Shown here in pieces: positions 32,932 to 39,473 of a DNA stretch of 64,000 bases. The stretch is from Paenibacillus lutimineralis (GTDB lineage Bacteria; Bacillota; Bacilli; Paenibacillales; Paenibacillaceae). The notes below the pieces were generated by a model, which saw only the letters and a list, made by a program, of their open reading frames with translations, ran no database searches and was not told the DNA's origin. A program made the position numbers and the translations under genes. The stretch spans positions 6,253,501 through 6,317,500 of the forward strand of contig NZ_CP034346.1 of the NCBI RefSeq assembly GCF_003991425.1, written 5' to 3'. Within the stretch, counting starts at the first letter, position 1, and each line of letters starts with the position of its first letter.

Positions 32932-34296
32932 CTAATCTACAGGTATACTCTGGGCAAAACGAAATACATTATGAGGATCGTACTTCCGCTTCACCCGCTT
33001 CAATCTTGGAAAGTTCACCCCATAATACGCCTTTGGCCAGTTCTTGATCCGCAAGTCAGGAAAATTCACATAATCCCCTACAACGAAGGGACGTAAAGCT
33101 CTGCGGAACCTTTTCACCCATTGAATATTCCGCTGCTGCTCGCCATTGTTCCTCCAACGTGCTGAGAGTTCATAGATCGTCTCTGCCTTCCTGTGAGGAT
33201 AGGCCGTAGCCGTCGGAGATACACGGCTCACTGCACTTCCCGTACCACCTAAGCTTTGACACCACACGGTAGAATGCTTATTGGGCGCGTGAGATAGAAA
33301 ATCACGGATGATCTTTACCCCTTCACGAGGTAACGGTCTAAACCCGAAAGCCCCGGATATTTTAAACTTGGGCTCCAGATTCAGATCCCCCTCCGCAAAA
33401 AACTTGGTTGCTTCGATAAAAGGCACGGTTCGCACCATCGCTTTCACCGGAGTTCCAGTCCGCAGCAAAGGTCTGATCCATCGCCGCAGCTCCGCTGCAC
33501 TGCCCAGCAATTGTCCAGTCGACACGATCGTTCCCACCTGCTTGGCAGCCACTTCAATGGTTGAGGTTAAGCGGTTCGTGACGGAAGGCGCCCAGCGCTG
33601 CCATGTGGGGAATACCTTCTCCAGGTCGCGCCATTTCCAGGTAATACTGTAGATGGAGACCATCTTTATAGGCCGGACCCGGAATGTATACGCCGTAGAA
33701 ATGCCATAGTTTCCTCCACCGCCGCCCCGTGATGCCCAGAGCAGGTCGGTGTGCTTCTTCTTGTTGGCGATGATCGTCTTCGCCCCATACCGTCCTGATG
33801 CTACGACCATCTTCACTTGTTTGAGGTTATCGCAGGTAAGTCCATATTTACGAGAAAGTAGTCCAATTCCGCCTCCCAGAGTTAGCCCGCCAACCCCAAC
33901 GTCAGGCGCAGTTCCGGCCGGGAGGGTCACACGCTTATCCCACAGCTTCCGGTATACGCGTGCAAGCGGGTTGCCTGTCTGTACATAGGCCAGCCTCCTC
34001 CTACGGTCCACTCTCACCTGATTCATCTCACTGACATCGATAATAATCCCGCCATTAACCGACGAGAATCCTTCATAGCTATGACGCCCGCTGCGCGCTC
34101 GCAGCCGTACACCCCGCTCACGCGCCCATTTGACGGCGTTGATTACATCCTGCGTTCGTCTGCAAAACACAATAACCCGTGGAAACTTGGAAAAGCGCCT
34201 GTTATACTCCATTCTAGCCATATTGTACGAAGAGCTGCCCGGCAACACGATTCTACCAGTCAGTCGAGTGCCTGTCTTCTTCCGGTTCTGGGCCAT
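32932..34296 (-). CDS. FAD-linked oxidase, berberine-bridge-enzyme type
   Basis: 454 residues. The FAD-binding PCMH domain occupies about 35-205: RARSGRHSYEGF with His72, the attachment site for 8-alpha-histidyl FAD, and GVGGLTLGGGIGLLSRKYG (about 134-152). The C-terminal BBE motif is represented by KAYYGVNFPRLKRVKRKYDPHNVF. In bicovalent enzymes a Cys precedes VGVGG; here the segment is AGTAPDVGVGG, with Ala130 at that place, so only mono-covalent FAD attachment is expected. The protein is strikingly rich in Arg and Lys. Related Bacillus proteins (CotQ/YvdP) are spore-coat associated; this is a possibility here. No signal peptide. Confidence 0.88.
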   Translation of the reverse strand: MAQNRKKTGTRLTGRIVLPGSSSYNMARMEYNRRFSKFPRVIVFCRRTQDVINAVKWARERGVRLRARSGRHSYEGFSSVNGGIIIDVSEMNQVRVDRRRRLAYVQTGNPLARVYRKLWDKRVTLPAGTAPDVGVGGLTLGGGIGLLSRKYGLTCDNLKQVKMVVASGRYGAKTIIANKKKHTDLLWASRGGGGGNYGISTAYTFRVRPIKMVSIYSITWKWRDLEKVFPTWQRWAPSVTNRLTSTIEVAAKQVGTIVSTGQLLGSAAELRRWIRPLLRTGTPVKAMVRTVPFIEATKFFAEGDLNLEPKFKISGAFGFRPLPREGVKIIRDFLSHAPNKHSTVWCQSLGGTGSAVSRVSPTATAYPHRKAETIYELSARWRNNGEQQRNIQWVKRFRRALRPFVVGDYVNFPDLRIKNWPKAYYGVNFPRLKRVKRKYDPHNVFRFAQSIPVD

Positions 34297-34402
34297 TAAC
34301 TATCCACCATCCTCGTTCAAGGAGTAAGCTACTGCCATCTGCTTATTCCTATGTCGGGACAACTGACCTGGTAACGGCTCCCGCCTTGTAGAGACAAGGT
34401 AC

Positions 34403-34442
34403 AAAAAAAGACCGCCAACAGTAGATTCACTATTGGGGGTCT
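34403..34442 (-). terminator. Intrinsic terminator after the SUKH gene at 34.5 kb
   Basis: Arms AGACC-CCAA-AGTAG and CTA-TTGG-GGTCT are followed on the minus strand by seven T residues. It lies 19 nt after the stop codon. Confidence 0.85.
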
Positions 34443-34461
34443 CTGAGCCGGAAACACTTCA

Positions 34462-34926
34462 CTAGCCTCCACTTCGCTCGTCAATCAACCGTTCAAGAAA
34501 CTCGGCAAAGGTTGAAGCGTACTTATCGATCAAGTCATTCATAAGATCGTAACACATAATTGGAAATTCACCCTGTTCATTACTGGAAGACGTATCAAAA
34601 AAATAAAGCTCATCGCTATCTGGAACAAACAAATCTAGTCTATCGGGGAAACGGCTCACCCACCACTCCTCGGCTAAATTTAATCTGTGTATATAAAGAA
34701 GATCGGTATGGTCATATTCTCTATGTTCTGGAGGACAAATCGCTAGGATATTCCCGCCATTCAACCCGGCATTACCGTAATGAATCAGCCACCAGCGATA
34801 AGATGGCGGTAGACGGAATCCTAATTCCTCTTCTACCTCCACGATCCAGCTTTCTTCCACCCCTCGACCGGGATACCACTTTAACGCAGATGTCGTCTTC
34901 AGTTTGTCTGCCAAACGCTCATACAT
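34462..34926 (-). CDS. SMI1/KNR4 (SUKH) family immunity-like protein
   Basis: 154 residues from 34926, chosen over an ATG at 34935 that abuts GAGGGG with no spacer. The SUKH core is clear: VEEELGFRLPPSYRWWLIHYGNAG (split near 30-55), then a loop with ILAICPPE, and FPIMCYDLMNDLIDKYASTFAEFL. Such proteins neutralise nuclease or deaminase toxins delivered by neighbouring cells. It is the last of three minus-strand genes of similar kind (35591, then 34972 broken, then this one). No toxin is present in the window, which fits an orphan immunity cluster. Confidence 0.85.
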   Translation of the reverse strand: MYERLADKLKTTSALKWYPGRGVEESWIVEVEEELGFRLPPSYRWWLIHYGNAGLNGGNILAICPPEHREYDHTDLLYIHRLNLAEEWWVSRFPDRLDLFVPDSDELYFFDTSSSNEQGEFPIMCYDLMNDLIDKYASTFAEFLERLIDERSGG

Positions 34927-34971
34927 CGGTTTCATCCCCTCTACGTCACTTATAATAAGGGTTTTCGTATC

Positions 34972-35544
34972 TCAGCAAAATTCATATTTTTCAAATCGTT
35001 TTTGGAGAGTTTCTTCGTACGGTATCCACTCCCAATCGCTCCATATAGACATGCTTACGAGTTCCGACAGTTTGTCTACGGCTTGTTCCGGACTCGTAAT
35101 GCCGATAAAGTCATCAAATTCCTCATTATGGATATCCAACACTTCTCGAAGGTAGTCATCATGAAGACGCTCTTCTTGGAGTCCATATTCATCCCTCGTC
35201 CATGGCCCACAAAAGATTCTTTCAGCTTGGACGTCTCCGCCCTTGAACATCGACAACTCGAATATTTCCTCATTCATATATCCGGCGGTCATCACGAGCT
35301 CCTCAATCAGCCGGGACAATGTTATGCCAATCTTCTTCACCGTGCCCCATACCAAATAATCGTGGAGCACGCTGATCTAGTTCTCGTTGCTTTTGCTAAC
35401 GTACATGGTAACCTTGAACTCTTGAGCCTCATTTTTGGGCTTACCTAATACTTCGGGGTGCTCTTCACTTAGCTTTCTTAATGCTTCGATCGTCTTCTCA
35501 AGGTCTTTCGATTTGATATGCAAATTTGCGAATGATCTTCCCAC
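34972..35544 (-). pseudogene. Immunity-like protein interrupted by an in-frame amber codon
   Basis: One reading frame spans 191 codons from GTG at 35544, which has GGAGGAGG seven bases upstream, to the stop at 34972. It is broken by TAG at 35377-35379, codon 56, between SKSNEN and ISVLHDYLVWG. A TGG to TAG change would restore Trp and a continuous product. The part after the stop is acidic and alpha/beta (LSRLIEELVMTAGYMNEEIF), as in small immunity-type proteins near SUKH genes, but I do not recognise the family. Either it is a pseudogene, a sequencing error, or read-through occurs; a GTG 7 nt after the stop could restart translation. Confidence 0.65.
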
Positions 35545-35590
35545 AGGATAACCTCCTCCAAATCGTTCTCTTACTTTACGATAAATCCTG

Positions 35591-35953
35591 CTACAACGAA
35601 AAACCATTGTCACCCTTTTTAGCTGCATATTTCAGCGTGTATGTTCCTTCTTCTCCAAAGGGCATTGTAGCTATTTTAATACGGGTATAATCTAGCCTGC
35701 TCTCTCTTAAAATTCTTTTTATCAAAGCGATACTCCGTTCTTCATCTGTAACGACACAAAATAGGTTAAGCGCATACTGATTGGGGTCGGAAATGCATTT
35801 CCCCATATCAAAGCCATCTACATAGCCTAAATTAGCTTCGCCTAGAGTTATCTCCAGGTACTCCATTACTTTATCTCTTAACCAGCAATCACGTTGATTC
35901 CCTTTTGGACTTTTCATGGGATACTGTACTACTAACCAGAATTGTTCGTTCAA
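35591..35953 (-). CDS. Small acidic protein of unknown function in the SUKH cluster
   Basis: 120 residues from a TTG start at 35953; the ATG at 35968 overlaps the GGAGGTG site, which is well spaced for TTG. I do not recognise the family. It is an alpha/beta soluble protein with no signal or membrane segment, containing FWLVVQYPMKSPKGNQRDCWLRDKV (split across 4-28) and GYVDGFDMGKCISDP. The position, 46 nt upstream of the amber-interrupted immunity-like gene and the SUKH gene, suggests it belongs to the same orphan immunity cluster. Confidence 0.6.
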   Translation of the reverse strand: MNEQFWLVVQYPMKSPKGNQRDCWLRDKVMEYLEITLGEANLGYVDGFDMGKCISDPNQYALNLFCVVTDEERSIALIKRILRESRLDYTRIKIATMPFGEEGTYTLKYAAKKGDNGFSL

Positions 35954-36028
35954 TTCATTCACCTCCATTTATTTAAGTATTGGCTGAGCTTTCTTACTAA
36001 AACTGATTCATGTCTATATCCGATAGTT

Positions 36029-36067
36029 AAAAAGACCGCTATCCTGTTTTCACTGGAATATGCGGTC
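36029..36067 (-). terminator. Intrinsic terminator after the PAS chemoreceptor gene
   Basis: Arms GACCGC and GCGGTC (36034-36067) with internal TATCC-type pairs are followed on the minus strand by five T residues, inside the gap before the SUKH cluster. Confidence 0.85.
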
Positions 36068-36075
36068 ATTTATGT

Positions 36076-37008
36076 TTAAATATTTTCAGCAACGTTTTGT
36101 GCTTGCTCATCTAGCTTCTGGGCGAAGGCAACGATGCTGTTGAAGTCCTCCATGGTCACACGTATCTGCTTCTGACTCTCTACGATAGAAGACTCAGCGC
36201 GATTGATACCTTCTGAAATCTCGGATATCTCCTGTGTTATGCCGCCAATGGTTCCCTGTACCTTGATTATAGATTCTGACACCTCACCTGACAGCTTACG
36301 TACCTCCTTAGCGACTACATCAAACCCCCTGCCATAAGGACCCGCATGGGCTGCCTCAATAGCTGCATTTAAAGAAAGCAAGTTGGTTTGGGAGGCAATA
36401 TTACGGATGGTCTCCACAATCCCCTGAATCAATTTGGCCTGCTCCTGTAGACCCTTAAGGGTAAGGATATTATCTTCTGAAATCTCTGCAATCCGGTCCA
36501 CACCCAACAGCAGCTCCCGACTCCGGTTAATTCCTACTTCTGCTCGCTGATTCAGGACTTGGGAAGTAGACTCCAACTCCTTAACAACTGTGGTCAGGCT
36601 AAATTGGCGTTCAGTAATATTCGTTGCTATTTTTAAAATGCCGATGATTTCAGACTCCTGTTCGTTATATACCGGCATATAGGTTGCCTCCAGCCACACT
36701 ATTTCACCACGGACATTTTTCCGTTCAATCTTATCCTGGAAGCTTTGCCCAGAGAGTAGGTCATTCCAGAATTGTTCATAAGCTGATGAGTTAGCAAAAG
36801 AGTCAAAACAGAAGTCACGATGCTGCATTTTCAATATATCCTCGATGGAATATCCCACCACATTAGCAAATACCTCGTTAACATAGGTCACTTTTCGGTC
36901 GATGTCAAAACGGATCACGGCAAGATTCCGCTCCATCGCTCTGACGATCAATTCGTTCGTTATCGGCTGTTTATCCCTAGCATAGTTAAATTTTTGGGTT
37001 ACATCCAC
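36076..37008 (-). CDS. Cytoplasmic PAS-domain chemoreceptor (methyl-accepting signalling domain)
   Basis: 310 residues from a GTG at 37008 with GGAGG 11 bases upstream; the start is not certain. A PAS domain (about 25-140: AVIRFDIDRKVTYVNEVFANVVGYS and GEIVWLEATYMPVYNE) precedes a receptor signalling coiled coil (about 150-310) with the tip [20 protein letters not shown]. There is no transmembrane segment or HAMP domain, so it senses a cytoplasmic cue, possibly redox or heme-linked. It should feed CheA/CheW. The coiled coil is short compared with transmembrane receptors. Confidence 0.88.
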   Translation of the reverse strand: MDVTQKFNYARDKQPITNELIVRAMERNLAVIRFDIDRKVTYVNEVFANVVGYSIEDILKMQHRDFCFDSFANSSAYEQFWNDLLSGQSFQDKIERKNVRGEIVWLEATYMPVYNEQESEIIGILKIATNITERQFSLTTVVKELESTSQVLNQRAEVGINRSRELLLGVDRIAEISEDNILTLKGLQEQAKLIQGIVETIRNIASQTNLLSLNAAIEAAHAGPYGRGFDVVAKEVRKLSGEVSESIIKVQGTIGGITQEISEISEGINRAESSIVESQKQIRVTMEDFNSIVAFAQKLDEQAQNVAENI

Positions 37009-37190
37009 TTTTAGGTCTACCTCCACTGTTAAATAGAGCATCATATGTATACATAATAATCCCAATATATTAGTATACCAACTGTATCTTTACAATACCT
37101 CTACATACTGCTGAGCTATTTCTAGCAATTAAGCAGAAGCAAGTTTTAAGGGACGGTCACTTATATACGATCCTAAACGTACCGCCATAG

Positions 37191-37225
37191 AAAAAATCAA
37201 GGACACCCAATTAGGAGTCCTTGAT
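37191..37225 (-). terminator. Intrinsic terminator after the hydrolase relic
   Basis: Perfect 9-bp arms ATCAAGGAC (37196-37204) and GTCCTTGAT (37217-37225) are followed on the minus strand by six T residues. It probably ended the ancestral hydrolase gene and now serves the gene at 37341. Confidence 0.85.
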
Positions 37226-37241
37226 CGTCTACAAATCGCTA

Positions 37242-37340
37242 TTATCGCCGACCTCGAAAGTTACGACGCAAACCCTTAACCCATTTGTCTGGAATCTCCC
37301 AAGGTATGAAGTGTCCGCCATGTTCATGAGCGGGTGCCCG
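37242..37340 (-). pseudogene. C-terminal relic of an alpha/beta-hydrolase gene
   Basis: Immediately after the TAA of the gene at 37341, the same frame continues for 32 codons to its own stop. The peptide contains HEHGGHFIPWEIPDKW and LRRNFRGRR, which look like the C-terminus of epoxide-hydrolase-type alpha/beta hydrolases, where a His-Gly-Gly-His segment follows the catalytic histidine region. There is no start codon or upstream hydrolase sequence. It is best explained as a deletion scar. Confidence 0.6.
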
Positions 37341-37805
37341 TTAATACTCTCCTTTAATTACAAAGAACGAGCCCCGGATGGTTCCGGCAAGTTTGGACTT
37401 CTGCCTAGCAAACTTAAACTTCGCTTCTAACTCTTTGGGAACCTCCATCCCCTCAGAAAGCTTAAAACCAACGGCCCGTTTCTTAGGGTCATCAATCGTA
37501 TACATCACATTAAGCCCCAGACCATCCTCATAAAAGACGTAGGTAAATTGGATATTTTCAACTTGAAAACGCGACGTCTCTAAAGGTTTGGCTGCAAACT
37601 CAATATCACGTTCTTCTTTCAAAATTCGGTTCACATAATCCAGGTTCTCCTGGCTTTCACTAGCGGGTACAACCGTAAATTCATGCTTGTATTTATTCAT
37701 GAAATAACGGGCTTCATTAGCACGTAATCCAGCAAGCGCGTCTGCTACAGGAGAAGATTCTAAACCAACCGTAGACACCTCTTTGAAATCAACGAGATAC
37801 GACAT
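37341..37805 (-). CDS. Hypothetical protein next to a GyrI-like gene
   Basis: 154 residues from 37805, with GGAGG seven bases upstream (an ATG at 37811 overlaps that site). I do not recognise the family. It is soluble, alpha/beta and Lys/Glu-rich, containing VDFKEVSTVGLESSPVADAL at the start and VFYEDGLGLNVMYTIDDPKKR near the middle. It follows the GyrI-like gene by 44 nt and shares its divergent promoter region with the WYL regulator, so the two probably form an operon repressed by it. Homologues usually lie beside GyrI-like and YafY-type genes by my recollection of the context; this needs a search. Confidence 0.65.
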   Translation of the reverse strand: MSYLVDFKEVSTVGLESSPVADALAGLRANEARYFMNKYKHEFTVVPASESQENLDYVNRILKEERDIEFAAKPLETSRFQVENIQFTYVFYEDGLGLNVMYTIDDPKKRAVGFKLSEGMEVPKELEAKFKFARQKSKLAGTIRGSFFVIKGEY

Positions 37806-37849
37806 TTCCATCCCTCCTAAAAGTTCATGCGAGCGTTACATCTATGTCT

Positions 37850-38329
37850 CTATTTATTAACAACGGGAATCCACATTTCTCCAAATACTACACCGTCTCG
37901 CTGCCCCATCTGAACCGTTGTATTTGGCCCACCCACATAGGCAAAATCCTTGGCTTCTGGTAGTACCTGACCAAAGGCAATGCCAGCAAGCTTATTACTG
38001 AGCTCATCAGCCGTCGTCCCTTCCCCTTTTACAACCAGGTATTCCCCCTTTGGGAATTGAATAACCCTGGTTGCCTCTGGCAATGATTCCTCTGTCATGA
38101 CACCAGCATAGTGCATCATCTTGTTATTCACCGCTTCGTTCACAGCAAAAATGTAATCATTTGTGGCGATGGCTTTTAAAGTGGCAAGCCTTCCATCTTG
38201 TTCGACAGCCGACCAAAAGTCTGCCTTTTCCTTGTTTATGCCGACAAAGTCTGTGTAATCGCTCTTCAGCTCTGTCCCAATTCCTAATACGATAAAGCTT
38301 TCTTTTTCCTCCAACGTATATTGTGCCAT
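37850..38329 (-). CDS. GyrI-like effector-binding domain protein
   Basis: 159 residues. The GyrI/SHS2 fold is suggested by repeated strands: SFIVLGIGTEL at the start, YIFAVNEAVNNKMMHYAGV near the middle, ATRVIQFPKGEYLVVKGEGTT, and the final MGQRDGVVFGEMWIPVV, where the acidic Glu of the ligand pocket is usual. Such small single-domain proteins bind hydrophobic or cationic compounds, or protect DNA gyrase. It diverges from a WYL/YafY-type regulator across 108 bp, so that regulator probably controls it. Confidence 0.8.
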   Translation of the reverse strand: MAQYTLEEKESFIVLGIGTELKSDYTDFVGINKEKADFWSAVEQDGRLATLKAIATNDYIFAVNEAVNNKMMHYAGVMTEESLPEATRVIQFPKGEYLVVKGEGTTADELSNKLAGIAFGQVLPEAKDFAYVGGPNTTVQMGQRDGVVFGEMWIPVVNK

Positions 38330-38366
38330 ATTCTAAACCATCCTCCTTTTAATTGAATCAAATGAT

Positions 38367-38421
38367 TTGTCTTTTCACTTGATGGGTTTATAATAGCCTT
38401 AAATCATGTCAAAAAGTGACA
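38367..38421 (+). promoter_or_regulatory. Promoter and operator of the WYL regulator gene
   Basis: Plus-strand -35 TTGTCT (38367-38372), 16-bp spacer and perfect -10 TATAAT (38389-38394). Just beyond the predicted start lies the inverted repeat TGTCA-AAAAG-TGACA (38407-38421), a likely operator for autoregulation. Confidence 0.65.
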
Positions 38422-38437
38422 CTGTTTAGGGGGCCTT

Positions 38438-39403
38438 ATGAGAAAAGTTGAACGGATTAATATCATCATGCGGTATATTAATAATCGTGCCCACTTTACA
38501 ATTTCTGAAATCATGCAAGAATTTAACATCTCTCGTTCGACAGCTATTCGAGATATCAGAGAAATTGAAGCCTTGGGTATGCCACTTGTCGCTGAAGTTG
38601 GGAGGGATGGAGGGTATTTTGTCATGAACAACTCTGTCCTTCCCACGGTACGCTTTACTGATAATGAGATTAAAGCCCTTTTTATCGCCTTTATGGCTAC
38701 AAGAAATCAACAACTCCCTTATCTAAAGAGTCGTCAGTCTTTAACTGAAAAATTACTCGGCCTCATCTCAGAAAACCAGCAAGACGACCTTGTTTTTTTA
38801 AATCAGATATTGCTGTTTGAAGGAACCAACCCCCATAATCCAGATCTACTTGATCTGTCAGACCTACCCCATCCCATGACCGAAAGACTCTTTCAAGTTC
38901 TTCTTATGGATAGCTATTTATTGGTGACCATCCAGGAAGAGAAGGTAATACAGTCTTATCCCATTTATCTCTTGCACCTTTATCACGAGAAAAGCCAATG
39001 GCTCATTGAAGGCTTTGACTTAAAGGAAGAGAAGAGGCGGATTTTTCCTGTCGATAATCTCATCCATGTTGAACCATACCCTACGAAAAAAAGAGAAAGT
39101 AAGAAAAAGATTTTAGAAAAACTAAATAAGCAGGAAGAAGTAATCAACCTGATCCTTGAACTTGGTCCAAAGGCGATTGCCCAGTTCAAGAAATACCATC
39201 CTTTGAAGGTTTCCATTTCTTATACGAATCCTTATCAAACTACAGCCATTCTAAAAACGTTTATCCATGTTGATCATTCAGAAGAATTAAACGAAATAAC
39301 AAATTGGTTACTCTTTCTAGGTGGGGATATCAAAGTCAGGGAAGTGCCAGAAGAAGTCTTACAAGCTCTACAAGAGAGATTTAAGATTTTGGGGTTGGAA
39401 TGA
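38438..39403 (+). CDS. YafY-type transcriptional regulator (HTH_11 and WYL domains)
   Basis: 321 residues. An N-terminal DeoR/HTH_11 winged helix is present (INIIMRYINNRAHFTISEIM, then FNISRSTAIRDIREIEALGMPL). The central segment, residues about 140-220, has the WYL-like strands with YPIYLLHLYHEKSQWLIEGFDL. The C-terminal WCX extension ends in EVLQALQERFKILGL. WYL regulators sense a nucleotide-type or other small ligand. It probably represses the divergent GyrI-like operon and itself through the TGTCA/TGACA site. Confidence 0.88.
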   Translation: MRKVERINIIMRYINNRAHFTISEIMQEFNISRSTAIRDIREIEALGMPLVAEVGRDGGYFVMNNSVLPTVRFTDNEIKALFIAFMATRNQQLPYLKSRQSLTEKLLGLISENQQDDLVFLNQILLFEGTNPHNPDLLDLSDLPHPMTERLFQVLLMDSYLLVTIQEEKVIQSYPIYLLHLYHEKSQWLIEGFDLKEEKRRIFPVDNLIHVEPYPTKKRESKKKILEKLNKQEEVINLILELGPKAIAQFKKYHPLKVSISYTNPYQTTAILKTFIHVDHSEELNEITNWLLFLGGDIKVREVPEEVLQALQERFKILGLE

Positions 39404-39433
39404 CCGCAGCAGTATGCTGCTATGTATACATTC

Positions 39434-39460
39434 AAAAAAAGAGGGAAGCATTCACTTCCC
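39434..39460 (-). terminator. Intrinsic terminator after the GH115 gene
   Basis: Arms GGGAAG and CTTCCC (39443-39460) with a 6-nt loop are followed on the minus strand by seven T residues, 13 nt past the stop. Confidence 0.82.
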
Positions 39461-39473
39461 CATCTCGTTCTTT

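Noticed and set aside
35377..35628. 83-codon frame as a separate gene
   Set aside because: It lacks a good start above 35544 and is in frame with the following part; it is the 5' piece of the amber-interrupted gene.
38404..38713. Antisense frames opposite the WYL regulator gene
   Set aside because: They lie inside the clearly coding 38438-39403 region and have no supporting motif or ribosome-binding site.
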